Counted from the stretch's first letter, positions 33,364 through 41,574 are shown. The stretch is DNA of 49,566 nucleotides from an uncultured Geobacter sp. (GCA_937886325.1 CALABV010000128.1:1-49566); one strand, 5' to 3'. Notes: generated from the sequence alone by a model not told the origin. Made by a program: numbers and translations.

Positions 33364-34046
33364 GCTTCCCGGACAATATCGAGCACATCATCGCGGCATA
33401 CCCGATCATCGCGTTCGGCGCGGTATTTCTGGCCGGGATTATTTCATCCGCCTCCCCCTGCGTCCTTGCCACAATCCCCCTGGTGGTCGGGTACGTGGGC
33501 GGGTATGCGGATGGAGACCGGAGAAAGGCCTTTCTCTATTCCGTCGCCTTTATCCTGGGACTTTCCCTTACCTTTACCGCATTCGGCGCGGCCGCGGGCA
33601 TGCTCGGCACCATGTTCGGGATGATCGGCGGCTGGTGGTACGCAGCCCTGGGATTAGTTGCAGTAGCCATGGGGCTTCAGATGCTGGGCTTGTATCAGCT
33701 TCGACTTCCCTTTCATGTGGAGGTGAAGCCGAAGCGGAAGGGGATTTTCGGGGCATTCCTGCTCGGCCTGTTTTTCGGCATCGTGTCCTCGCCATGCGCC
33801 ACGCCGGTACTGGTGGTGATCCTTACCCTGGTGGCCAGCAAGGGAGAGGTAGCCTACGGCACGGCTCTCCTCTTCGTGTACGCCGTCGGCCACTGCATGC
33901 TCATGCTGCTGGCCGGGACCTTCACCGGCTTTGTCGAGGCATTTGTGAAGGCAAAGGGCGTGCGGAACTTTTCCGAATGGTCGAAGCGAATCGGCGGGGC
34001 GATCATTTCATGTGTCGGCCTGTATCTTTTATATCAGGCTATCTGA
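33360..34046 (+). CDS. CcdA/DsbD-like membrane thiol transporter
   Basis: A 228-residue, six-TM protein. Two conserved cysteines lie in the CcdA repeats: SSASPCVLATIPLVVGYVGGY and IVSSPCATPVLVVILTL. The family moves electrons from cytoplasmic thioredoxin to periplasmic thiol proteins. ATGA overlap with the exported thioredoxin marks it as its partner. Cytochrome c maturation is the classic role, but the ars context argues for metalloid-linked redox here. Confidence 0.9.
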   Translation: MSFPDNIEHIIAAYPIIAFGAVFLAGIISSASPCVLATIPLVVGYVGGYADGDRRKAFLYSVAFILGLSLTFTAFGAAAGMLGTMFGMIGGWWYAALGLVAVAMGLQMLGLYQLRLPFHVEVKPKRKGIFGAFLLGLFFGIVSSPCATPVLVVILTLVASKGEVAYGTALLFVYAVGHCMLMLLAGTFTGFVEAFVKAKGVRNFSEWSKRIGGAIISCVGLYLLYQAI

Positions 34047-34092
34047 TTCTCGCCGCACTGCGAATCACAAATCGATTTGAAGGGACGACACC

Positions 34093-35394
34093 ATGAGCTG
34101 GAAAGACGAGTGGAAAAATCTTCTGTATATCGTTGCCGCATTCCTGGTCTGTTTTTACCTCCCCATCGGTACGGAACGCTTCAACAATGCGGTACTGGAA
34201 GGGTTTTACCTGGTGAAATGGTATGCGCGGGAGCATGTGCTGCTCTGCCTCATACCGGCGTTTTTCATTGCCGGCGCCATATCCGTGTTCATCAGCCAGG
34301 CTTCGGTGATACGCTACCTGGGAGTCCAGGCCAACAAGGTTCTGTCCTACGGTGTGGCGGCGGTGTCGGGAACCATCCTGGCGGTCTGCTCCTGCACCGT
34401 CCTTCCCCTGTTCGCAGGCATCTACACGCGGGGCGCGGGTCTGGGCCCCGCCTGCGCCTTCCTCTATTCGGGACCGGCCATCAATGTGCTCGCCATCGTC
34501 CTGACGGCCCGCGTCCTCGGCCTCGAAATGGGCGTTGCCCGTACCGTCGGCGCGGTTTTGTTCAGTGTCATCATAGGGCTTCTGATGCACCTCATTTTCC
34601 GCAAGGAAGAAGCCGCCAGGGCGGAAGCCACGATGGTGTTGCCCTCTGACGAGAAACATCGGCCCCTCTGGAAGAACAGCCTCTATCTTGCTGCCATGGT
34701 GGGTGTGCTGGTGTTCGCCAACTGGGGGAAGCCGGCCGAACCGGACGGCATCTGGGCGGCAATCCACGGCGCCAAGTGGATAATCGCTTCTCTCTGCGCC
34801 GCATCCCTCGGCATCATGCTGGTCCTCTGGTTCGGCGTCCGCTGGTGGAAGGTGGCCGTAACGGCGCTCCCGGTCGCGGCCCTTGCCTGGGCCTTTCCGG
34901 AACAACCCCTGATAGCCTTCTCCGCCGGCGTCCTCGGCCTGTCCGCATTCACCAGCACCGACAGGGGAGACGCAGGCGAGTGGTTTTCCTCTTCCTGGGA
35001 TTTCGCGAAAAAGATTCTCCCCCTTCTCCTCATCGGCGTCCTTATCTCCGGCGCGCTTCTCGGCAGGGTCGGCCACGAGGGGCTGATCCCGTCCGCATGG
35101 GTCGCGACCGCGGTCGGAGGAAACTCGGTCGGCGCCAACTTCTTCGCCGCCCTTGCCGGGGCGTTCATGTACTTCGCCACCCTGACCGAGGTTCCCATCC
35201 TGCAGGGTCTCATCGGTTCCGGAATGGGTAAGGGACCGGCCCTGGCCCTGCTGCTGGCAGGCCCTGCGCTCAGCCTTCCCAGCATGCTGGTGATACGGAG
35301 CGTCATGGGCACGAAAAAGACCGTGGTGTTCGTGGGGCTGGTGGTCGTGCTTTCGACAATCGCGGGCATGCTGTACGGGGCTTTGTACGGATAG
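34093..35394 (+). CDS. arsP: ArsP-type permease (DUF318/ArsP_1)
   Basis: A 433-residue permease with eight or more TM segments. The signature AVCSCTVLPLFAGIYTRGAGLGPACAFLYSGPAIN is typical of the ArsP_1 family, and a second repeat half contains TAVGGNSVGANFFAALAGAFMYF. ArsP proteins export trivalent organoarsenicals such as methylarsenite; others of the family handle other metals. It lies 46 bases after the CcdA gene. The nearby ArsM-like gene makes an organo-metalloid substrate plausible, but that is inference. Confidence 0.82.
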   Translation: MSWKDEWKNLLYIVAAFLVCFYLPIGTERFNNAVLEGFYLVKWYAREHVLLCLIPAFFIAGAISVFISQASVIRYLGVQANKVLSYGVAAVSGTILAVCSCTVLPLFAGIYTRGAGLGPACAFLYSGPAINVLAIVLTARVLGLEMGVARTVGAVLFSVIIGLLMHLIFRKEEAARAEATMVLPSDEKHRPLWKNSLYLAAMVGVLVFANWGKPAEPDGIWAAIHGAKWIIASLCAASLGIMLVLWFGVRWWKVAVTALPVAALAWAFPEQPLIAFSAGVLGLSAFTSTDRGDAGEWFSSSWDFAKKILPLLLIGVLISGALLGRVGHEGLIPSAWVATAVGGNSVGANFFAALAGAFMYFATLTEVPILQGLIGSGMGKGPALALLLAGPALSLPSMLVIRSVMGTKKTVVFVGLVVVLSTIAGMLYGALYG

Positions 35395-35507
35395 CGCTGA
35401 CGGGAAGGAGCCTTTTGGAGAGATGCTTTTGCTCATGGTGGGAAGGCCGCCGTTCCTTGTGGAGGTGACGAAACGTAAAAACAGGCAGAACCAAAGCAAA
35501 TTTTTCC

Positions 35508-35543
35508 TTGAACACAACTGCATATACGGATATATTTAAAGCA
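35508..35543 (+). promoter_or_regulatory. Promoter of the second arsR, apparently giving a leaderless mRNA
   Basis: TTGAAC (35508-35513) and TATATT (35531-35536) are 17 bases apart. The ATG starts at 35543, where transcription would begin. There is no ribosome site before it. CATATACGGATATAT (35521-35535) overlaps the -10 and resembles the site before the first arsR, so it is the likely operator. Confidence 0.65.
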
Positions 35544-35881
35544 TGAAAAACACCGCGCGTATGTTCAAGGCCCTTTCCGATGAAACCCGCCTTCGCATTC
35601 TCTGCCTGCTGCTGGAGGGAGAGTTGTGCGTCTGCGATTTGATGGCGGTGCTGCAGCTTCCCCAGTCCACGGTTTCGCGGCACCTGGCCTACCTGAAAAA
35701 TTCCGGATGGGTGGATGACCGCAGGTGCGGGGTATGGATGTACTATTCAATCGCGGGCAACGGCGGCGAATTACGGAATGGGTTGCTCGAAAACCTGCGC
35801 AATGCCGTGCCCGGCCTCGAAGTTGCCGCCTCGGATCACGTGCGTCTGAACGAGATGGGCAGAAACAGCAGGTGCGCATGA
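35543..35881 (+). CDS. arsR: ArsR-family metalloregulator (second)
   Basis: A 112-residue winged-helix protein. GELCVCDLMAVLQLPQSTVSRHLAYL combines the metal-binding CVC (Cys29, Cys31) with the recognition helix. The C-terminal region carries one more Cys (NSRCA). It directly precedes arsC and acr3 and probably represses them. The predicted promoter leaves no leader, so translation would start at the 5' end. Confidence 0.9.
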   Translation: MKNTARMFKALSDETRLRILCLLLEGELCVCDLMAVLQLPQSTVSRHLAYLKNSGWVDDRRCGVWMYYSIAGNGGELRNGLLENLRNAVPGLEVAASDHVRLNEMGRNSRCA

Positions 35882-35946
35882 GTATACGTTGCGTAGACTG
35901 AAGGCTGAAGACGGAAGCGAAACCGATATATTTTTTCACCATATTA

Positions 35947-35962
35947 ATCCGCTCATGCGGAT
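35947..35962 (+). other. Small hairpin in the arsR-arsC gap
   Basis: ATCCGC (35947-35952) and GCGGAT (35957-35962) form a perfect six-base stem with a TCAT loop, 17 bases before the arsC ATG and beside its AAGGAGAG ribosome site. It could tune arsC translation or mRNA processing. Confidence 0.4.
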
Positions 35963-35979
35963 ATCCCGAAGGAGAGATT

Positions 35980-36414
35980 ATGCCGAAGAAGAGGGTGCTG
36001 TTTCTCTGCACCGCCAACTCCTGCCGCTCGCAGATGGCCGAAGGGATTGCCGGCCATTTCCTGGGAGACCTGCTGGAGGCGTTTTCCGCGGGTACAGGGG
36101 CATCCTTCGTCAACCCACGGGCCATAGAGGTGATGCGGGAAATCGGTGTCGACATCTCATGGCAGCGGTCCAAAAACATGGATGAATTCTCGGGCCGGTC
36201 CTTCGACTACGTGATCACCCTGTGCGGGGACGCCAATGAAAAATGTCCCCTCTTCTTCGGCGGAGTGCAAAGGACCCACCTGGGTTTCCCGGATCCCGCC
36301 GCGGCGCGGGGTACGGAAGAAGAGATCATGGCGGAATTCAGAAAGGTCAGGGATGACATGAAGGACAGACTGACGGATTTCTTCAGGAAACAGTTGGAAC
36401 AGGTTCCCGTGTAA
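35980..36414 (+). CDS. arsC: Arsenate reductase, thioredoxin-coupled low-molecular-weight phosphatase type
   Basis: A 144-residue enzyme that reduces As(V) to As(III). The P-loop LFLCTANSCRS gives the CX5R motif (Cys10-Arg16), and LCGDANEKCP gives Cys82 and Cys89. These three cysteines stand at the same numbers as in S. aureus pI258 ArsC, supporting the triple-cysteine, thioredoxin-dependent mechanism. FPDPAAARGTEEE is the general-acid loop. The arsenite made is exported by Acr3, 34 bases downstream. Confidence 0.95.
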   Translation: MPKKRVLFLCTANSCRSQMAEGIAGHFLGDLLEAFSAGTGASFVNPRAIEVMREIGVDISWQRSKNMDEFSGRSFDYVITLCGDANEKCPLFFGGVQRTHLGFPDPAAARGTEEEIMAEFRKVRDDMKDRLTDFFRKQLEQVPV

Positions 36415-36448
36415 GGAATCAAATCCGTATCGCAAGGAGGAGCACATC

Positions 36449-37528
36449 ATGGTACAGGGACTTACCAAAAGGCTTTCGTTTCTCGACCGTTATCTCACCG
36501 TCTGGATCTTCGCGGCCATGTTTCTCGGCCTGGCGCTGGGATACTTTGTGCCGGCGTCAAAAGCCCTCATCAACAAGTTTCAGGTGGGAACGACCAATAT
36601 CCCCATCGCCATCGGCCTGATCCTGATGATGTATCCTCCCCTGGCCAAGGTCAAGTACGAGGAGATGCCCGAAGTGTTCAAGAACAAGAAGGTGCTCCTC
36701 CTCTCCCTGGTGCAGAACTGGCTGGTGGGACCGATCCTCATGTTTGCGCTGGCCCTGATTTTCCTGCGCGACTACCCCGAGTACATGGTCGGCCTCATCA
36801 TGATGGGAATGGCGCGCTGCATCGCCATGGTCATCGTCTGGAACGACCTTGCCTGCGGCGACCGTGAGTATGCCGCCGGCCTGGTTGCGTTCAACTCAAT
36901 CTTCCAGGTGCTGTTCTTCTCGGTCTACTGCTACATCTTCGTGACGGTCCTGCCGCCGCTGTTTGGCTTCAGCGGGGCCGTGGTGAACATCACCATGGGC
37001 GAGATCGCCAAGAGCGTCTTCATCTACCTCGGCATACCGTTCCTTGCCGGGATTATCACCCATTTCAGCCTCACGCGGATCAAGGGGAAGGAATGGTTCG
37101 AAAAGTCTTTCGCCCCCGTCATCAGCCCACTGACGCTGATCTTCCTCCTGTTCACCATCGTGGTAATGTTCGCCACCCAGGGAGACAAGATCCTGAGCAG
37201 GCCCTTCGACGTGGTCGTGATTGCAATCCCGCTTCTCATCTACTTTGTGGTCATGTTCGTTGTATCCTTCTACATGAGCAAGAAGCTTGGTACCAACTAC
37301 GAGAAGAGCGCCACCTTGTCGTTCACTGCGGCCAGCAACAACTTCGAGCTTGCCATTGCCGTTGCCATCTCCGTGTTCGGCCTCAACTCCGGCCAGGCAT
37401 TCGCCTCGGTCATCGGCCCGCTGGTCGAGGTGCCGGTCCTCATCAGCCTGGTCAACCTGGCGTTCTATTTTCAGAAAAAATATTTTCCAACCCCAATCAT
37501 TATGCCGAAAAGATGTGACATGCCGTGA
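36449..37528 (+). CDS. acr3: Arsenite efflux transporter Acr3
   Basis: A 359-residue, about ten-TM carrier of the ACR3 family that exports arsenite with the proton-motive force. GLIMMGMARCIAMVIVWNDLACGD holds the essential TM4 cysteine (Cys124), and SFTAASNNFELAIAVAISVFG is a family hallmark. Cytoplasmic partner of ArsC. AAGGAGG upstream of the ATG. The radical SAM gene follows after 36 bases, suggesting one operon. Confidence 0.95.
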   Translation: MVQGLTKRLSFLDRYLTVWIFAAMFLGLALGYFVPASKALINKFQVGTTNIPIAIGLILMMYPPLAKVKYEEMPEVFKNKKVLLLSLVQNWLVGPILMFALALIFLRDYPEYMVGLIMMGMARCIAMVIVWNDLACGDREYAAGLVAFNSIFQVLFFSVYCYIFVTVLPPLFGFSGAVVNITMGEIAKSVFIYLGIPFLAGIITHFSLTRIKGKEWFEKSFAPVISPLTLIFLLFTIVVMFATQGDKILSRPFDVVVIAIPLLIYFVVMFVVSFYMSKKLGTNYEKSATLSFTAASNNFELAIAVAISVFGLNSGQAFASVIGPLVEVPVLISLVNLAFYFQKKYFPTPIIMPKRCDMP

Positions 37529-37564
37529 ACAGTGCCCAGTTAAAGGAGCCGTTGAAACTGAACC

Positions 37565-38911
37565 ATGGATACCACTGAACTGAAAGCAACCGAAAACCGT
37601 TCCGAGGCAGAGCAGCTGCCCGCCGTCAGGAGCTATCCGTCCCGCCTGTTCGTAGAGACAACCACCCTCTGCAACATGAAATGCCACATGTGCGTCAAGC
37701 AGAGTATGGGAAGCGGATTGAAGGAGGGTAACATAAGCTTCGAAACCTTCGAGGCGCTTGAACCTGCCTTGGTGAAAGCCGAGGCGCTGGTCCTGAACGG
37801 AATCGGCGAACCGCTGCTCCATCCGGACCTGGAAGCTTTCGTCCGCAGGGGGAAAGAACTGATGCCCGCGAACAGCTGGATAGGTTTCCAGTCCAACGGC
37901 CTCCTGCTTGATGAAACCAGGGCGTCATCACTGGTGCGCGCCGGACTGGATCGCATCTGCCTCTCGCTGGACGCCATCTGCCCCGACACATTCCGGAAGA
38001 TCCGGGAAGGAGGAGAGGTCAAAGACCTGGAGCAGGCCTTCAAGGCCCTGAACACGGCGCGGAAACGCCACCCGGAAAGCAACCTCCGGGTGGGGGTGGA
38101 GTTCGTGGTGATGCGGGACAACATCCACCAGCTTACCGACGTGCTCAGGTGGGCCGCATCGGTCGGGGTTTCCTTCGCCATCGTCTCTCATCTCCTCCCC
38201 TACGACAGGGACCATGTCTCCCAGATTGCCTATGATTACAATACGCAGGAAGCGGTGGAGCTGTATGCGAGATGGCGAAAGAAAGGGGATGCGCTGGGAA
38301 TAGACATCAGCAACTTCTTCCATGTCTACCACTGCAAATACATCCGCACCCCCGAAGAGCAGCGGATGGTGGACTTCGTCCTGGAAATGATTGCCGAGGC
38401 CAGGTCCCGTGATATCTTCCTGCACCTGGAGAACCTGACGAAGCGTGATACGGATATGGCGGACGAACTTGCCGCGACCTTCGACAAAGCACGGGCCGTG
38501 GCCGAAGAGGCGGGTCTGGATCTGCGGCTACCCGGCGCCGCGCCAAAGAACGAACGGAAGTGCGATTTCATCGACAATGGCGGGATTTTTATCTCCTGGG
38601 ACGGCGACATTCATCCATGCTACTTCCTCTGGCACACTTTCCAGTGCCATTTTTCCGGACGAAAGAAGTATGTCAACAGGAAGCCTTTCGGCAACCTGGG
38701 AGAGAGGGGCATCCTGGAAATCTGGAACGATACAGGCTATCGCGCCTTCCGGGAAGAGGTGATCAGGCACGAATACCCGTTCTGCTCCAATTGCAACCTT
38801 CTCCCCTGCGAATACATCTATTGCGAGGAATTCGAGCAGGACTGCTACACCAATACCGTTCCCTGCGGCGACTGCTTCTGGTGCCTCGGACTTTTCCAGT
38901 GTCTGTCGTGA
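37565..38911 (+). CDS. Radical SAM/SPASM protein with cysteine-rich C-terminus, in the ars operon
   Basis: A 448-residue enzyme. The [4Fe-4S]-SAM motif is LCNMKCHMCV (Cys36, 40, 43), followed by NGIGEPLLHPDLE. The second half has two SPASM-like blocks: SWDGDIHPCYFLW, then nine cysteines in the last 45 residues (CSNCNLLPC, YCEEF, VPCGDCFWC, QC). I recall a Geobacter-type group annotated as a putative metalloenzyme maturase with this tail; this is memory, not a search. The substrate is unknown. Location right after acr3, and facing an ArsM-like gene, points to arsenic or metalloid chemistry or maturation of a redox protein. Confidence 0.85.
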   Translation: MDTTELKATENRSEAEQLPAVRSYPSRLFVETTTLCNMKCHMCVKQSMGSGLKEGNISFETFEALEPALVKAEALVLNGIGEPLLHPDLEAFVRRGKELMPANSWIGFQSNGLLLDETRASSLVRAGLDRICLSLDAICPDTFRKIREGGEVKDLEQAFKALNTARKRHPESNLRVGVEFVVMRDNIHQLTDVLRWAASVGVSFAIVSHLLPYDRDHVSQIAYDYNTQEAVELYARWRKKGDALGIDISNFFHVYHCKYIRTPEEQRMVDFVLEMIAEARSRDIFLHLENLTKRDTDMADELAATFDKARAVAEEAGLDLRLPGAAPKNERKCDFIDNGGIFISWDGDIHPCYFLWHTFQCHFSGRKKYVNRKPFGNLGERGILEIWNDTGYRAFREEVIRHEYPFCSNCNLLPCEYIYCEEFEQDCYTNTVPCGDCFWCLGLFQCLS

Positions 38912-38939
38912 GACGACGCCCCAGCATCACCTCCCTCAT

Positions 38940-38967
38940 GCCCCTCCGTCAGCGGAGTGGCTTTTTT
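38940..38967 (+). terminator. Intrinsic terminator of the arsC-acr3-radical SAM operon
   Basis: GCCCCTCCG (38940-38948) pairs with CGGAGTGGC (38953-38961), one mismatch, loop TCAG, followed by TTTTTT (38962-38967). It is 29 bases past the radical SAM stop. Confidence 0.8.
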
Positions 38968-38999
38968 CTCAAGACGCAGACTGTGCCCGCTGAACCGAA

Positions 39000-39045
39000 A
39001 AAACACAAAGCCCCACGGTCCTGATACCGGGGGGCTTTGTGTTTT
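39000..39045 (-). terminator. Strong terminator for the leftward ArsM-like gene (bidirectional hairpin)
   Basis: Perfect 15-base arms AAAACACAAAGCCCC (39000-39014) and GGGGCTTTGTGTTTT (39031-39045). In the leftward direction the RNA continues into a run of U (A-tract at 38998-39005 on the + strand). On the right side TTTT also follows in the + direction, so it can back up the + strand terminator. Confidence 0.88.
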
Positions 39046-39064
39046 CATCGGTCAAACAATTCGG

Positions 39065-40045
39065 CTAGGAACAGTCAAAAGGCCCGTAATGGACGGATTT
39101 GTCACCGGTTACGACAAAATGCCTCCCGAAACGGGTTTCCTCCACCATCGCCCCCGAGTTGCCGCATACCAACATCGGCTTGTCCTTGATGAACAGGTGG
39201 TGGTCATCCAGGGGGAAAGCATCGGGGAAACCGGGCATAGTCCCTTTATAGACGGCAACCTGACCATAGTCTTCGCAGATACCCTCCAGAGGCAGCTTGA
39301 AGGTCCTGACGACCCGATAGGTGAAACCTGCCAGACCGACCTTGTTCGCGGCGCCCGGTTTGCGCAGGGGGACGGGCTGTTTGCTGATGTTCCTGTAGTC
39401 CTGGCATCCTATCTCGCGGAGAAGCCTGCGGAAGTCCTCGCTGTACATAGCGCCCGCAAAACCGGCCCTGAGAACGCAGGAATCATCGGCAAGCCGGGGA
39501 TGAAGCCGCCGGTCGGCAAGCACCGTTGTGAAGCAGAGTTCCCCACCCGGTTTCAGCACGCGGAATATCTCGGAAAAGATCGCGCGCTTGTCCGTTGAAA
39601 TGTTGATAATCTCATTTGCAACAACAACATCAACCGAATTGTCCGCAATACCGAGAGACCGGAGATCTTCGGGATACCCCAGCATGAACTCCACATTCGT
39701 CTCTTTGCATCCAAACTTTTCCATATGTTCGGGAATGTGCTTTTCCGCCGCTTTCAGCAATTCCCCGCGCATATCCACACCGATGACGCGGCCCGCGGGA
39801 CCGACCAGGCGCGCCGCAGCAAAAACGGTCCTGCCGTTGCCGCATCCCAGGTCGAGAACCATGCGCCCCTCCAGGTCCGGCGGCAGCGGTGAACAGCTTC
39901 CCTGGGGCGCATCGAGCAGTTCCGGAGCGATTTCCTTCAGGGCATTCCCCATGTCCGGATGAAGATGCCCGGCGCTGCAACCGCAGCCGACGGTGATACG
40001 GTCCGCGAAGACCTTCCCATAATACGCTTTCAGCTCATTGTTCAT
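39065..40045 (-). CDS. ArsM-like SAM methyltransferase lacking two canonical arsenic-binding cysteines
   Basis: A 326-residue protein with the full ArsM layout: YYGKVFADRI start, SAM site VLDLGCGNGRTVF, VIGVDMRGELL, FRVLKPGGEL, then LADRR, CEDYGQVAVYKGT and the ending HYGPFDC. Of the three As(III)-binding Cys of ArsM (by comparison with CmArsM7), the first is kept (GSCSP, Cys51). The second is Glu145 (ANEIIN instead of SNCV.N), and the third is Gly195 (RAGFAGAMY instead of GECLGGALY). A different substrate or mechanism is therefore likely. The ATG at 40045 has AAGGAG upstream. Third gene of a leftward arsR-redox-methyltransferase set. Confidence 0.85.
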   Translation of the reverse strand: MNNELKAYYGKVFADRITVGCGCSAGHLHPDMGNALKEIAPELLDAPQGSCSPLPPDLEGRMVLDLGCGNGRTVFAAARLVGPAGRVIGVDMRGELLKAAEKHIPEHMEKFGCKETNVEFMLGYPEDLRSLGIADNSVDVVVANEIINISTDKRAIFSEIFRVLKPGGELCFTTVLADRRLHPRLADDSCVLRAGFAGAMYSEDFRRLLREIGCQDYRNISKQPVPLRKPGAANKVGLAGFTYRVVRTFKLPLEGICEDYGQVAVYKGTMPGFPDAFPLDDHHLFIKDKPMLVCGNSGAMVEETRFGRHFVVTGDKSVHYGPFDCS

Positions 40046-40174
40046 CACATATGCTCCTTTTGTCGGATTTCAAGTGCCAAATATTTCCGCACAGGGGCAT
40101 CTCCCATCCACCCTCTCCACTGAACGTCGCGTTACTCATAGCATCAAAAATAGTTACGGCAAGCGGTTCACATA

Positions 40175-40402
40175 TCAAAGAATCGCCGCGATGTCTTCCG
40201 GCGACAGCAGTTTGCCCGACGTCTTCACCACACCGTCCACTACGATAGCGGGCGTCGACATGACGCCATAGGACGCTATCTTCTTGATGTCCTCCACCTT
40301 CACTACTTCGGCCTCTTTGCCGCTTTTTTTCACCGCTTCCACCGTGTTCTCGTACAGCTTCTTGCACTTGGCGCACCCGGTGCCCAGAATCTCGATTTTC
40401 AT
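40175..40402 (-). CDS. Small redox-active disulfide (thioredoxin-like) protein
   Basis: A 75-residue thioredoxin-fold protein: MKIEILGTGCAKCKKLYENT (Cys10, Cys13) and GVMSTPAIVVDGVV with the cis-Pro. It is of the archaeal MTH895/TIGR00412 type, often encoded with ArsR and ArsP-like permeases. Cytoplasmic. It could reduce ArsC, the methyltransferase or bind a metalloid directly. It lies between arsR and the ArsM-like gene, with gaps of 120 and 129 bases that show no other gene. Confidence 0.9.
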   Translation of the reverse strand: MKIEILGTGCAKCKKLYENTVEAVKKSGKEAEVVKVEDIKKIASYGVMSTPAIVVDGVVKTSGKLLSPEDIAAIL

Positions 40403-40522
40403 TCCTGTGACTCCTTTCCCGTGGGATACTGTCGCGCACCCGACCCGGCATAACGCCTTCCGGGAGCGCGAAAAAACTCATGTAACCGCGGTTCTCTTTT
40501 TCCCGCGGATTTCGTAAATGGT

Positions 40523-40861
40523 TCAAGGGAGCGTCAACTCTCCACTAAGCATTTCAACCTGGGCCTGTGTCCGATTCCTGAGAACGGCTTCCACGCACTG
40601 TATGAAGTTCATGACACACGGAACTTTCAAACGATAAAATACCTGTTTGCCCCGCTTGTCGTCTTCGACTATCCCCGCCTGTTTCAGAACCGAAATATGC
40701 TTGGATACCGTCGAGAAGTCGGCGCCGATTTCGCTTACGAGATCGCACACGCATCGTTCTCCGTTCGCCAGGTTCTCAACAATCCAGAGTCGTGTCGGAT
40801 GGGCCAAAGCCTTCAGGACATGGGCCTTGGCCTCATAAAGAGTCTTGTTCTTGACGTCCAT
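40523..40861 (-). CDS. arsR: ArsR-family metalloregulator (third)
   Basis: A 112-residue winged-helix protein with the metal motif NGERCVCDLVSEIG (Cys37, Cys39) and HTH DFSTVSKHISVLKQAGIV. The C-terminal half holds two further Cys (VPCVMNFIQCVEAV), which may give a different metal response. It heads the leftward redox-methyltransferase genes. Promoter and operator are visible directly upstream. Confidence 0.9.
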   Translation of the reverse strand: MDVKNKTLYEAKAHVLKALAHPTRLWIVENLANGERCVCDLVSEIGADFSTVSKHISVLKQAGIVEDDKRGKQVFYRLKVPCVMNFIQCVEAVLRNRTQAQVEMLSGELTLP

Positions 40862-40884
40862 TTCGGTCTCCGGATATCATTTCG

Positions 40885-40919
40885 TTTGGCAAAATAACCA
40901 AATGTTATCTCTACGTCAA
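40885..40919 (-). promoter_or_regulatory. Promoter and operator of the third arsR
   Basis: On the minus strand, TTGACG (40914-40919) and TATTTT (40891-40896) are separated by 17 bases. A dyad TTTGG...CCAAA (40885-40889 and 40898-40902, eight-base spacer) covers the -10 box and is a good ArsR-type operator. It differs from the CATATA-type sites of the other two arsR genes. Confidence 0.72.
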
Positions 40920-41015
40920 CAGTATTCTGAAATCAGGGCAATGGTGGATCGCACGAAACGCAATGACTCATATTTCATAATCAATGGTAGGCGCTTCCAT
41001 ACCCTCAAATCGTAG

Positions 41016-41052
41016 AAAAATGCCTCTCAAATGGTATACCACTTGAGAGGCA
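41016..41052 (-). terminator. Near-perfect 32-bp palindrome with T-tract: leftward terminator
   Basis: Bases 41021-41052 form a palindrome with a single mismatched pair (TGCCTCTCAA at one end, TTGAGAGGCA at the other, core TGGTATACCA). Read leftward it is followed by TTTTT (AAAAA at 41016-41020). It would stop transcripts coming from the defence-like operon. The remainder of the 383-base gap 40862-41244 contains the arsR promoter and no gene I can support. Confidence 0.75.
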
Positions 41053-41244
41053 GAGCCTAATTCGAACCGCATGGGAAGCCAACTAGACTTTCAACATGCT
41101 GAATTAACGCCGTATTTTCAATGTAATTTTCTAAGATTACCCCCAAAGATACCCCTCCTCCGACGCTTTCCACGATCGAATCCACGTAGTGTCACCTTCA
41201 AGGTTCTGTGGATAATCAGGTGACGATAGCGTAGGAGCACGACG

Positions 41245-41574
41245 CTATTCATCCACAAGCATGTCGTCCACAAGATCTTCAACCACCGCATGGAACTGAA
41301 AATCAAACCATTTCCTGAAGGTTCTGAGATCCCTTTTCTGGGGCCAGTCTTCTTCTTTTGTCCACCAATCGGCAAGCTGATCCTCGAAGATCGTTATGAA
41401 AAATTTCCTGAGTATCCTGTCCCTCTGAGCGTCATCTTCAAATTCCGGAATCAGGTAGGCGGTACGATCCTCGTTGATCTCTTCGAGAGACACATCGGTA
41501 GGATCCGGAAGCGAAAGCAGCCATTCCCTGAACGGTTCCTTTGCCGTTGCTATAACCAGGCCTCTGTTAACCAT
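41245..41574 (-). CDS. Small acidic protein of unknown function
   Basis: A 109-residue acidic protein (many Asp/Glu/Trp): EPFREWLLSLPDP, then LIPEFEDDAQRDRILRKFF, DWWTKEEDWPQKR and an acidic end. No domain is recognised. GGAGGAG before the ATG supports it as a gene. Last gene of the leftward defence-like series, separated from the DUF4062 gene by 236 bases that carry a TGTCYC repeat array; a terminator follows. Confidence 0.72.
   Translation of the reverse strand: MVNRGLVIATAKEPFREWLLSLPDPTDVSLEEINEDRTAYLIPEFEDDAQRDRILRKFFITIFEDQLADWWTKEEDWPQKRDLRTFRKWFDFQFHAVVEDLVDDMLVDE

Noticed and set aside
37565..38911. Assignment of the radical SAM gene as ArsS or ArsL
   Set aside because: It has a standard CxxxCxxC motif with SPASM-type Cys clusters and lacks the ArsS/ArsL sequence features I know.
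41055..41080. Possible tRNA 3' end or att site (GGTTCGAA on the minus strand)
   Set aside because: The T-loop-like motif has no pairing T-stem and no acceptor or anticodon arms; no integrase is nearby.
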